From Pseudomonadota bacterium (lineage in GTDB: Bacteria; Bdellovibrionota; Bacteriovoracia; Bacteriovoracales; Bacteriovoracaceae): a stretch of DNA of 64,000 nucleotides. Below the pieces are notes generated by a model. The model was not told the DNA's origin. It did not search any database and saw only the letters and a list, made by a program, of their open reading frames with translations. A program made the position numbers and the translations under genes. The stretch spans positions 1 through 64,000 of the forward strand of contig JAIYBW010000004.1 in NCBI GenBank assembly GCA_027488375.1. Direction: 5' to 3'. Each line of letters starts with the position of its first letter. Within the stretch, counting starts at the first letter, position 1. This document shows positions 1-7,924 of this stretch, in pieces.

Positions 1-119
1 CCGCAAGTTTTACAGCGATAGCGTTGGATTAATTTTGAATCCTCACGCCGATAAAATGTACCATCTCGGATAATAAAGTCAGGGCATGCGCAGCTTCGGT
101 TTGGGCAAATCTTATTCAT
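1..119 (-). CDS. Partial transposase-like zinc-ribbon protein (N-terminus only)
   Basis: The reading frame starts at the ATG at 119 and runs off the left edge, giving 39 codons. The peptide holds Cys5, Cys10 and Cys12, then a CKTC pair at residues 36-39, with the basic, aromatic stretch QRYRCKTC. This is the zinc-ribbon start seen in many insertion-sequence transposases (IS1 and IS1595-like groups), where it binds element ends. The catalytic domain lies outside the window, so neither the family nor intactness can be judged. A small zinc-ribbon protein unrelated to transposition is possible. Confidence 0.55.
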   Translation of the reverse strand, partial: MNKICPNRSCACPDFIIRDGTFYRREDSKLIQRYRCKTC

Positions 120-264
120 TCGGATTGATCTGCAAGAGACGATTCTAGATTTGGAGAAGATAACTATTTGAAATAGATCTAATAATGCTGCAGACAGACC
201 AATTTAGGTCTAGCTCCCTATGAGTTAACTGAGATAAGGAACACCATTTTAGAGGGGCAGTTTC

Positions 265-1794
265 TTAGTAGTGAAGTACAGTCATTGAATAAGCAGGGAT
301 AAGGATTGAGCTGCCACGACTTTGATATATGCTCTCATGAATCTCGCCTGGACCTGAAGATCTAAACTCCGGAACAGAAGAGAGCTGATCGACTGTAGCA
401 GGTGCATGGGAATACTGATAGACACGGTTAGAGAGGTTGAGAATGATCTCCGAAGTCTTATCTTGCCGGAGCAATTGGGCTGAGGGTCTTGGGGTAAATT
501 TCCATCCTAGAACTTTTTCTGGATTTTCATGGAAGTTAATTTTTTTTAAAATTCTTTGAGTGTTGAGGAGTGGGGAGAGTCGTTTAAGTACTTCGCCAGG
601 TGCAGTCAAAGCGAATTTTCGAGTGGCCGGCGCTGAAGGAATCGATGGAGCGAAGCCGGGGGTGCTGTAACTATCTTCGTCCTCAAAAGCCGCCCCAAAA
701 ACTGCATTACCGATTAATCCGTGAAACAATATTTTTGTTACTTTAGGTAACTCGGCTAAGCGCATTGTTGCTGTTCCAACATACAAAGCATGCGCCCAAG
801 TGGCGTGAATAGGTCTGCCAATTTTGTAAAGGTTGTATTCTGTAATCCAGGCTTCCATTTTTGATGGCACTAATGGAAAATCATGTTCAACCATCGCGTT
901 GATCTTAGTAAGTGCGCCGTCCAACATTCGGTTCATATTTTCAGTCGAGAACAGTTCCGAATCAGGAACTGAGTCAGGAATCATAAGTCCCGAATATGTA
1001 TGGAAGGTTATGGCGTCGGCACCAATGACAGATGAGAGGACTTCCGCGTTCCAATTATCTCGTCTGGGTTTTAGTGGGTTAGTGACCTTGGCCGCGCCTA
1101 CAATTGAAATTTTTGAATCGGGAAATTTGGCCTTGATTGCAGCGATCCACTGGTTAGCCTCAAGGGCATAGTCTACACCAGTGGGCCACCTCAACTCGAA
1201 ATCATTATCCGAAGGATCTGCGCCACTAGCATAGAATTCGTTTCCGAGTTCAATCAACTCCACCTTCATTCCAAGTGCTACTGCTGTCGTAAGCATCTTA
1301 ATTTGATACCTAAGGGATGAATTCAGCATATTGAGGACCCAGACGACCTTCGCACCAGGAGCTGCTTCCAGCGTTTTCTTAAGCGTGGTAAGATCATTCG
1401 TCATTGGATTGAGATTGATATAATTCGTTGGAAGATTCGGAAGATCCATAAACCATCCTGTCTTCCAATCCCAGTAGTTTGCTACCGTGCCACCGGGATA
1501 TCGAAAGAGCTTTGGTTTAAGCTCATTAAGCACACCACCTATGTAAGGGTGATTTAACGAAATATTACGGATGAAATTGACTCCATTATAACCGAAAGTG
1601 TGAGGGTCGAATTCGCGAATAACTGATTCATGACTTATCTTCAGAGGGAGTGGAGCTGTTTGAGTGGCACGTTCATAAACGCTTGCAATATTCCGAAAAT
1701 TTTCTGATTTCGTTTTTTTCTTAAAATAAACAAATCCAAAAATTATGATGATTGTGATGATTACAAAAAACGATTTATTGGATAAGTTTCTCAT
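265..1794 (-). CDS. Membrane-anchored clan-A-like glycoside hydrolase
   Basis: This 509-residue protein has one N-terminal membrane segment (about residues 9-24) followed by lysines, so it is probably anchored in the inner membrane facing the periplasm. The rest resembles (beta/alpha)8 glycosidases of the arabinofuranosidase, xylosidase and glucuronidase type. It has LFRYPGGTVANYWDW at about 97-110, GNEF with candidate acid/base Glu186 after Asn185, and WITEYNLY with candidate nucleophile Glu319. An Asn-Glu pair followed about 130 residues later by a second Glu is the clan GH-A arrangement. The C-terminal part is probably a beta-sandwich. Substrate cannot be read from sequence. It is transcribed alone, downstream of the 222-residue secreted protein. 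Confidence 0.7.
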   Translation of the reverse strand: MRNLSNKSFFVIITIIIIFGFVYFKKKTKSENFRNIASVYERATQTAPLPLKISHESVIREFDPHTFGYNGVNFIRNISLNHPYIGGVLNELKPKLFRYPGGTVANYWDWKTGWFMDLPNLPTNYINLNPMTNDLTTLKKTLEAAPGAKVVWVLNMLNSSLRYQIKMLTTAVALGMKVELIELGNEFYASGADPSDNDFELRWPTGVDYALEANQWIAAIKAKFPDSKISIVGAAKVTNPLKPRRDNWNAEVLSSVIGADAITFHTYSGLMIPDSVPDSELFSTENMNRMLDGALTKINAMVEHDFPLVPSKMEAWITEYNLYKIGRPIHATWAHALYVGTATMRLAELPKVTKILFHGLIGNAVFGAAFEDEDSYSTPGFAPSIPSAPATRKFALTAPGEVLKRLSPLLNTQRILKKINFHENPEKVLGWKFTPRPSAQLLRQDKTSEIILNLSNRVYQYSHAPATVDQLSSVPEFRSSGPGEIHESIYQSRGSSILIPAYSMTVLHY

Positions 1795-1893
1795 GTTTTA
1801 TTTTAACTTTAGCTAAATAGATAAGGCAGATGGAAAAATAATCCTTTATGTCAAAGGATGACTCTTTTAGTCCGACCGTATTGGGGTCAGTTT

Positions 1894-2562
1894 TCACTCA
1901 ATAAGTGTATAACTGTTATGAAGATCATCTTGGATGACAGTGGCGAGACCTTGTGGAATAGGGACATTAAGTTCTTCGCTTAATAAACGAGCGCGATAAT
2001 CCCAACCTCGAGGTAGTTTTAATTTTGACTTCAGATCTTTTAAATTTTCAAGATTGATGTCTTTTACCTCTGTCGTATACGACTGCATGATATAGACTTT
2101 TCCTTCAGGTGAAACCAATTCGTAAACGAGCTCTTGAGGGTAAAAAATCCAAATAGAGTTTCTTCTTACTTTTCGTTCTTTGTAGACCGATCTTTTTCCT
2201 AAGATGTCTTTGATTCCTAATTTTAAAATTCCTGCTTTCCTCATTTCTAGTCCATTGAAGCTCACGATGGTAGGATTTAAGAGCGTACTTTTCATGGAAT
2301 CCATAGTCCAAAACCTTGGGCCATTTAATTTAACAAACTTAGCATCCCACTTCTTTTTGATCTTCTTTTCGCTTAGCTTTTCCCACTCTTCTTGGGGACA
2401 CAAATTAAGCCCGATAGAATTGTAAACATCAAAACTAATGCCTTTAATAAGTTTGCCTTTGCCAATTAAAACTTCGCAATATCTTTGTCCTCGTAGATCT
2501 GCTATTTGGGCCAGACCTATGTTTGAAGATATTGTGAGAATGAGGATCAGAAATAATTTCAT
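1894..2562 (-). CDS. Secreted protein of unknown function
   Basis: This 222-residue protein has a clear Sec signal peptide (MKLFLILILTISSNIGLA, cleavage near residue 18). The mature part is rich in lysine and charged residues and holds two cysteines (about residues 29 and 55) that could pair in the periplasm. No enzyme motif is recognised. Its start overlaps the stop of the upstream sterol-desaturase-family gene by 4 bases (ATGA), so the two are co-transcribed and translationally coupled. A shared role in the envelope is plausible but not shown. Confidence 0.7.
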   Translation of the reverse strand: MKLFLILILTISSNIGLAQIADLRGQRYCEVLIGKGKLIKGISFDVYNSIGLNLCPQEEWEKLSEKKIKKKWDAKFVKLNGPRFWTMDSMKSTLLNPTIVSFNGLEMRKAGILKLGIKDILGKRSVYKERKVRRNSIWIFYPQELVYELVSPEGKVYIMQSYTTEVKDINLENLKDLKSKLKLPRGWDYRARLLSEELNVPIPQGLATVIQDDLHNSYTLIE

Positions 2563-3251
2563 GCTGGAGGTCCTTCGGTTTTACATATCCGGTCCCAAAA
2601 TAAAAAGTAGAGACCGAAATTAGATTTAAAATAGCGGTGATGCAGACTATGGTGAGTTGAGGAATTCAAAATTCTTGCCTTTCCACGAGACAATTCAAAG
2701 CCTAGATGGCCCTTGATGTTATTAAGAAATGAAATAAAAGCAAAAGTGAGGAGAGAGTATTTATGGATCGGAATAATCATGAGGACTGGGAGAACCCAGA
2801 TTGCTTCAAAAACCGCTTCAACCGGATGAAAAGAAAATGAGGCGAAGGGAGTTGGGTTCGTGGAAAGGTGGTGAGTCCGGTGAAACTTATTATAGAAAAA
2901 CTTGTGATGAAGAGTTCTGTGCATCCAGTAAAAAAATGTATCGTGCAGGAAAACAAGGACTGGGATAGAAAGTAGGGGCCACCAAAGAGGATAGCTAGTT
3001 GAATCATCATACAATTTTAAGAAAGGACCAAATGAAGGATTTAAAATGGTTGAAAAAAAAACGCTAAAAATAAGTAGGGTGATTAAGGAATATTTTATTT
3101 CAGTAGAGATTTGTTTTTTTGTGACAGGAGTTTCTTGAATACGGTGCTTTTGAAAGCGTAACTTGGCCCATTTATTTAGGAAAAGAAATGCTCCTCCTCC
3201 AATTACGAAGTATCGAATTGTTTGAAAGAGAAACAATTTTGTTAATAACAT
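2559..3251 (-). CDS. Sterol desaturase / fatty acid hydroxylase family membrane protein
   Basis: This 230-residue polytopic protein carries the di-iron histidine motifs of the fatty acid hydroxylase superfamily: HDTFFYWMH (103-111), HRTHH (124-128), HPVEA and THHSLHH (199-205). Family members hydroxylate or desaturate lipids or sterols in the membrane using O2; the substrate here is unknown. The ATG at 3251 is chosen over the in-frame ATG at 3260. A perfect TATAAT -10 box on this strand (3259-3264) overlaps the earlier ATG and sits 7 bases before the later one. The gene heads a two-gene operon with the secreted protein at 1894-2562. Confidence 0.85.
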   Translation of the reverse strand: MLLTKLFLFQTIRYFVIGGGAFLFLNKWAKLRFQKHRIQETPVTKKQISTEIKYSLITLLIFSVFFSTILNPSFGPFLKLYDDSTSYPLWWPLLSIPVLVFLHDTFFYWMHRTLHHKFFYNKFHRTHHLSTNPTPFASFSFHPVEAVFEAIWVLPVLMIIPIHKYSLLTFAFISFLNNIKGHLGFELSRGKARILNSSTHHSLHHRYFKSNFGLYFLFWDRICKTEGPPA

Positions 3252-3258
3252 AGATCTC

Positions 3259-3287
3259 ATTATAGGTGCTTTTATTTATCCCGCAAA
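3259..3287 (-). promoter_or_regulatory. Promoter of sterol-desaturase gene, apparently leaderless
   Basis: Read on the minus strand, TTTGCG (3282-3287) and TATAAT (3259-3264) are 17 bases apart. The -10 matches consensus exactly. Transcription would start at about the A of the ATG at 3251, leaving no 5' leader and no Shine-Dalgarno sequence. Confidence 0.6.
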
Positions 3288-3391
3288 CCTGCATTTCTTT
3301 AACTTATAGAGTGATGAGTCATTTTATAAAAACTTCTTACTTCTGCTCTTGGGTCATTAACTGAGTGAATGCGAAATGCTAATGTTTGCTC

Positions 3392-4408
3392 ATGTTAAGA
3401 ATTTTTAGTCTCAGCCTTCTATTTTTTGTTGCTCTAGGGGTTGCACCTCTATATGCCTTCACCACAGGCTTTAATCAGTCTTGGTTTAAAGATCAGTATG
3501 CCTATCAATGGCAGGATGGAAATTACGATAAAGAGTATGCTGAAAAACTTTTAATATTAAACAAAGAGGCAGGATCTCAGTTATTACGAGTTTGGCTTCT
3601 CGAAGGTAGCTGGCTAAGCCAATTCCAAAAAGATAGAAAGAATGGAGTTCTTACTCTCCGCCCTGATATTCTCAAAAATCTACAACATTTTTTCAAATTA
3701 GCGCGAAAGCATAAAGTGAAGTTAAATCTCACTTTCCTGGATGGGAACTCCTTCCGGTATGTCATCGATCGTCCAGAGTTGTCTGCTTTTTGGTGGAATA
3801 TCTTCAATGATAAATTTGGAGCTCTTGACCAATTTTATGATCATATTATTTTTCCAGTGTATAAAATGATTTCAGATGATTTTCGTGATGTTGTGACTCA
3901 GATTGATCTCGTCAACGAGGTGAATGCCATTGCTGAATTTAAACTTTTTGAAAATGAAAAAAATGCTATGTCCCACTTCCTTTGTCGTTTAGGCAAAGGC
4001 AGTCCTGCTCCAGTTACGGCATCCCTCGGTTGGGCCAATGCTGAAGATCTATTCTTTAGTGGGTTTTTAAATCAGTCCTGTTTATCTTTTTTTGATTTGC
4101 ATTTTTACAATGATAATGGGGCCATCCCTCGGTGTGAGGAATATAAGCTTCTGGCCCAAAACGGGATTTTTCTCCAGCTAGGTGAGTTTGGGCAATCTTC
4201 AATGGCCCATGATGATGCTTTACAGTCACTCGTTACAAAAAACTTCCTCAATCAATCAAAACTCTGTGGTTTTAAGTCTGCCCTTGCCTGGCGCTTAATT
4301 GATCAGCGTGAAACACCAAATCCGGAAGAGCGATTCTCCTATATCTTGGGAGATCGACCTAGACCGGCCTATGTTATTTTCAGGGATGAAAGTCTTTCTA
4401 ATCGATAA
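3392..4408 (+). CDS. Secreted cellulase-like (GH5-type) glycoside hydrolase
   Basis: This 338-residue protein has a Sec signal peptide (MLRIFSLSLLFFVALGVAPLYA). The mature part looks like a clan GH-A barrel: LLRVWLLEG early, DLVNEVNA with candidate acid/base Glu176 after Asn175, and LQLGEFGQ with candidate nucleophile Glu265. Spacing of about 90 residues between the two glutamates fits short GH5-like enzymes. Substrate is unknown. The ATG at 3392 follows TAATGT by 6 bases and has no Shine-Dalgarno sequence, suggesting a leaderless message; a TTG at 3386 is the alternative. It diverges from the sterol-desaturase operon and is monocistronic. Confidence 0.7.
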   Translation: MLRIFSLSLLFFVALGVAPLYAFTTGFNQSWFKDQYAYQWQDGNYDKEYAEKLLILNKEAGSQLLRVWLLEGSWLSQFQKDRKNGVLTLRPDILKNLQHFFKLARKHKVKLNLTFLDGNSFRYVIDRPELSAFWWNIFNDKFGALDQFYDHIIFPVYKMISDDFRDVVTQIDLVNEVNAIAEFKLFENEKNAMSHFLCRLGKGSPAPVTASLGWANAEDLFFSGFLNQSCLSFFDLHFYNDNGAIPRCEEYKLLAQNGIFLQLGEFGQSSMAHDDALQSLVTKNFLNQSKLCGFKSALAWRLIDQRETPNPEERFSYILGDRPRPAYVIFRDESLSNR

Positions 4409-4532
4409 GATGTTTCTCAATGTTTATCTCTTTCGCAAGTACCTGAAATGATTTACAAGACTTGTTAAATCTCTCTCTGTACTTTCTCTTTTCTTATTCA
4501 TAAGATGAGTAAAATACTTTCAAGGAAAAATC

Positions 4533-5318
4533 ATGCTTCTGGCCCTCGGTCTGTTTGTTTTTGGTTACGTCGTTTCAATGACTTTTACTTCTGTTTTTTA
4601 CCACCGCGCTTTGGCCCACGAAGCGATTGAGATATCCCCACGAATGAAAAAACTGATTGGTCTTACGGGTATGCTCATCACTGGCATTGATCCCAAGGGC
4701 TGGGTTTGTATGCACCGTTTGCATCATGAGCATTCTGATACTCCACTAGACCCACATAGTCCTGCTCACACAGGTTTTTGGTACACATTTATTAAGCAGC
4801 ATAAGTCTTTTGAGCGAATTTTAGTTAAGCTCATTAAACGTGATAAGGAATTTGAGAAAATTGTCAGAGATATTCCTTTCGATGTGCACTTTTTAAATAA
4901 AATGGGCCTATGGTATGTTCCATTTGTCCTTCATGCCATCGTAGGTGTAATCATTGGGACTGCCTTTGATAATTACCTCGCGGGAATTGCATACTTCATT
5001 GGAATCTGTGGACATCCGCTCCAAGGATTTTTAGTTAATGCTTTTGGCCATTCTATCGGTTATCGCAACTTCAATTGCCCTGATCAATCCACTAACAATA
5101 CCTTTGTTGCTCTGACGTGTTTTGGAGAGGGCTACCAGAATAATCACCACCGATTTCCCACTTCTCCCAAGTTTTCAATTCGTTCATCGGAATTTGACTT
5201 TGGTTTCGGGATCATCAAATTCCTCTCCCTCTTAAATGTCGTAAAAATTTATCGTGACCAAATTCCAAAAGGCGAACGCGAGATACATTCTCCGCTGGAA
5301 ATGTTGGAAAATAATTAA
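4533..5318 (+). CDS. Acyl-CoA / fatty acid desaturase
   Basis: This 261-residue membrane protein belongs to the stearoyl-CoA delta-9 desaturase family, which places a cis double bond in acyl chains using a di-iron centre, O2 and an electron donor. Histidine boxes are HRALAH (24-29), HRLHH (61-65) and QNNHH (202-206). In the third box the first position, usually His (HNNHH), is Gln202. Hydrophobic segments flank the boxes. An AAGGAAA Shine-Dalgarno precedes the ATG. It probably adjusts membrane fluidity. The neighbouring PhnA-like gene may follow on the same transcript. Confidence 0.88.
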   Translation: MLLALGLFVFGYVVSMTFTSVFYHRALAHEAIEISPRMKKLIGLTGMLITGIDPKGWVCMHRLHHEHSDTPLDPHSPAHTGFWYTFIKQHKSFERILVKLIKRDKEFEKIVRDIPFDVHFLNKMGLWYVPFVLHAIVGVIIGTAFDNYLAGIAYFIGICGHPLQGFLVNAFGHSIGYRNFNCPDQSTNNTFVALTCFGEGYQNNHHRFPTSPKFSIRSSEFDFGFGIIKFLSLLNVVKIYRDQIPKGEREIHSPLEMLENN

Positions 5319-5377
5319 AGACTTTAAATTAAAGCTTTTAATGTATTGAAACGTTTGATGGAACAACAGGAAAGCAG

Positions 5378-5728
5378 ATGAGTTCGCAGCCTAATTGCCC
5401 AAAGTGCCAATCACCATATGGATATCAAGATGGTAATTTATGGATTTGTCCTGAGTGCGCCCATGAGTGGACATTAGAAGCTGAAGCCTCATCTGAAGAA
5501 GTCGTAGAAGGTCCTAAATTTTTGGATGCGAATGGTGTTCAACTTCAATCTGGTGATACGGTGAGAACCATTAAAGATTTAAAAGTTGGCAGTGATACCC
5601 TGAAATCTGGAACGAAAGTCAAAGGCATTAGGCTCCTTGATGATCCTGTAAATGGACACGATATTTCATGTAAAGTTGATGGTTTTGGGTCTATTTATTT
5701 AAAGTGCTCTGTCGTTAGAAAAGACTAG
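5378..5728 (+). CDS. yjdM: PhnA/YjdM family zinc-ribbon protein
   Basis: This 116-residue cytoplasmic protein matches the PhnA (YjdM) family in length and layout. An N-terminal zinc ribbon has Cys7, Cys10, Cys24 and Cys27 (CPKC and CPEC). An acidic linker leads to a C-terminal SH3-like domain with the typical DANG, L.SGD and LK.GT elements. Despite the old name, the family is not part of the C-P lyase machinery and its role is not well defined. An AGGAAAG ribosome site precedes the ATG. Its stop overlaps the stop of the convergent PLP enzyme gene by 4 bases. Confidence 0.88.
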   Translation: MSSQPNCPKCQSPYGYQDGNLWICPECAHEWTLEAEASSEEVVEGPKFLDANGVQLQSGDTVRTIKDLKVGSDTLKSGTKVKGIRLLDDPVNGHDISCKVDGFGSIYLKCSVVRKD

Positions 5729-6927
5729 TTGTAGCATTTCCAAAATCTTTCCCACATAACTTGAGGGTCTCCCGTATAGCCGATGCTAAATCTGAGAAGA
5801 CCCTCTTCTAGACCCATTTTCTTTCTTTCCTCTTCAGGAATTTCGCTTGAGGTACTTTTCGCTGAGCAACTCATGAGAGTCCGAGAAAAGCCTAAAGAAA
5901 CCGCATAAAGACCAAATTTTTCATCTTGAAGTTTTGTCGCGAGAATTCTTGCTTTTTCAGCATCCTGACAAACCAGCGTGAGCACCCCTCCGTGTCCAAT
6001 TCGATTGGCCCCCATCATCTGGTAAAGCTCATGTTGAGGATGAGATTTTAAACCTGGGTAAATAACCTTAAGATTTTTTTCCTCCATTTTTTGGGCGAGA
6101 AAAAGCGCCATATCAGAATGGGCCTTCATCCTAATCGAAAGGTGGTCTAAACGGAGATAAAGTTCATGAGCTATTCTTGGATCCATGACTGGTCCATTAA
6201 GCATTACCGAGCCATGATTGACGTCAATGAGGGAAGAGATAAATGGCTGATCGCCGCAGATGGCACCCGCGATCATATCACTCGCACCGGAAATGTATTT
6301 TGTGCAGGAATGAACTACAACGTCCGCTCCCAGTTCATAGGGACGAACAATCATGGGGGCAAAGGTATTATCAATAACTAATTTGAGATTATGTTTTTTG
6401 CACAAAGCGGATAAAGCTTTTATATCACAAACAGCTAAGAGAGGATTACTAAGGGTCTCAGAATAGATAATTTTAGTTTCAGGAGTGATGGATGCTTCGA
6501 TGGCCGCCAAATCACGAATGTCGACAAATGTGACATCTATCCCACGTGAGGGAAAAATATTGTGAAAGAGAGCATAGGTTCCACCATAAACAGTTTGAGA
6601 GGCGATAATGTGCCCTCTGCCTGACTTCGTTTCATTGCGAAAGATTTGCTCCACAGCGCATGAAATGGCCGCCATACCACTCGCTACACCGAGAGCAGCT
6701 TCAGTTCCTTCCATCGCTGCTATTTTTTTCCCAAAGAAATTGACTGTTGGATTTGAATGTCGGCTGTAGAGATAGCAGCCTTGAAGTTCACCTGAAAATG
6801 TTCGCTCCATGTCAGCAGGATTTAGAAAGGTTGAAGTTGCTGCCACATCAATGACAGGAACTACGCCCCCTTCTTCGCCAAAGTGTTGTACATCTCTTAT
6901 GGATTGTTCTGGAGTAAAATTTTTCAT
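5725..6927 (-). CDS. PLP-dependent trans-sulfuration family enzyme (methionine gamma-lyase-like)
   Basis: This 400-residue cytoplasmic enzyme is of the Cys/Met metabolism PLP family (fold type I). It has YSRHSNPT at 54-61, VIDNTFAP around 184-191 (PLP-pyridine Asp) and HSCTKYISG with the Schiff-base lysine Lys210. Members include methionine gamma-lyase, cystathionine lyases and O-acylhomoserine sulfhydrylases. The position of the methionine gamma-lyase cysteine (Cys116 in YGCT) is Gly116 here (YGGT), so the exact reaction is open. The ATG at 6927 is preferred over a TTG at 6954 because it gives the family length; TAGTAT lies 5 bases upstream of it. It stands alone, convergent with yjdM. Confidence 0.8.
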   Translation of the reverse strand: MKNFTPEQSIRDVQHFGEEGGVVPVIDVAATSTFLNPADMERTFSGELQGCYLYSRHSNPTVNFFGKKIAAMEGTEAALGVASGMAAISCAVEQIFRNETKSGRGHIIASQTVYGGTYALFHNIFPSRGIDVTFVDIRDLAAIEASITPETKIIYSETLSNPLLAVCDIKALSALCKKHNLKLVIDNTFAPMIVRPYELGADVVVHSCTKYISGASDMIAGAICGDQPFISSLIDVNHGSVMLNGPVMDPRIAHELYLRLDHLSIRMKAHSDMALFLAQKMEEKNLKVIYPGLKSHPQHELYQMMGANRIGHGGVLTLVCQDAEKARILATKLQDEKFGLYAVSLGFSRTLMSCSAKSTSSEIPEEERKKMGLEEGLLRFSIGYTGDPQVMWERFWKCYN

Positions 6928-7036
6928 ACCACATACTAGGTTGAAATCAGTCAAAAGGGTAGACGCAGGATAACGATATAAGTTGAATAAATGGATCAGC
7001 TAAATTAGAATTTAAAAAAAATTATAAGGAATCATC

Positions 7037-7816
7037 ATGAAAAATATATTAATTGTAGTACTTCTCTTCGTCTCTGCTTGTTCAACAAAAAAAGACAATA
7101 TGAAAAATAATTATTCACCAGAAATTAAATTTGAAGAAACTGGGAAGACTTTTTCGAGTGTTATTCAACTTCCAAAGCAATTTAAAGAACCACTTCCTCT
7201 GGTCATCATTGTTCACGAGTGGTGGGGAAGAAATGATTACATTATAAAGCGCACAGAAATGCTGAAAGCCGAAGGTTTTGCCGTTTTAGCTGTGGATTTA
7301 TACGGAAACGAGCAAGTTGTGACGACTCCTCAGGAAGCTCAGGCTTTGGCGACACCTTTTTATCAAAACCCTCAACTTGGTATTTCTCGCCTCGTAAAAT
7401 ATCTTGAGGCCGTTAAGAAAGATCCCCATGTGAATACGAATAAAATTTTTGTGATTGGTTATTGTTTTGGAGGAACTCAAGCTCTTAATCTCGCCCGAAG
7501 TGGTGCAGAGATTTCAGGGGTTGTAAGTTTTCATGGAGGTCTTGCCACTTCAATCCAAAATCCTCAAATTAAGGCCAAGATTTTAGCTTTAAACGGTGAT
7601 GCTGATCCGATGGTGCCTAAGAAGGAAGTTAAAGCATTTGAAAAAGAAATGAAGGCTGCGAAGGCCAATTTTAAAATTATTAACTATAAAGGCGCGACTC
7701 ACGCCTTCACGAATCCTAATTCTACAGCGGTTGGGAAAAAATTTAATATCCCTATTTCCTATAATAAAGATGCCGACGAAGCGTCTTTTAAAGAGCTCAT
7801 TAAATTTCTTAAGTAA
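7037..7816 (+). CDS. Dienelactone hydrolase family lipoprotein
   Basis: This 259-residue protein begins with a lipoprotein signal peptide (lipobox VSAC, Cys15), so it is exported and lipid-anchored. The mature part is an alpha/beta hydrolase of the dienelactone hydrolase family: GYCFGG with nucleophile Cys143, DADP with Asp190, and THAF with His222. Cys rather than Ser as nucleophile is typical of the family. Known cytoplasmic members open dienelactones; an envelope-anchored one may cleave other esters or lactones, which is inference. A GGAA ribosome site precedes the ATG. Confidence 0.85.
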   Translation: MKNILIVVLLFVSACSTKKDNMKNNYSPEIKFEETGKTFSSVIQLPKQFKEPLPLVIIVHEWWGRNDYIIKRTEMLKAEGFAVLAVDLYGNEQVVTTPQEAQALATPFYQNPQLGISRLVKYLEAVKKDPHVNTNKIFVIGYCFGGTQALNLARSGAEISGVVSFHGGLATSIQNPQIKAKILALNGDADPMVPKKEVKAFEKEMKAAKANFKIINYKGATHAFTNPNSTAVGKKFNIPISYNKDADEASFKELIKFLK

Positions 7817-7832
7817 GTTTTATTAACGCAAA

Positions 7833-7864
7833 GCATAGGGGTCGGTTAAATCACTGACCCATGC
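7833..7864 (+). terminator. Hairpin after dienelactone hydrolase gene
   Basis: GCAT..GGGTCGGT (7833-7846) pairs with ACTGACCC-ATGC (7853-7864) around a TAAATC loop, with two unpaired bases on the left arm. No T run follows, so it may be an RNA 3'-end protector or weak terminator rather than a classical rho-independent one. Confidence 0.4.
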
Positions 7865-7924
7865 TCAGCTATTAAGTTTAAGAAATCATAGTCAAAGTTC
7901 TTCTGCTCATGTTAGCTTTTTTCC

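Noticed and set aside
120-264. A gene or terminator between the left-edge transposase fragment and the glycosidase-like gene
   Set aside because: Only a 5-bp AGACC/GGTCT hairpin (196-211) is visible; no reading frame with a start and ribosome site.
833-1171. A 112-codon plus-strand frame inside the glycosidase-like gene
   Set aside because: It is antisense to a gene with a clear signal anchor and catalytic motifs, and has no ribosome site or recognisable product.
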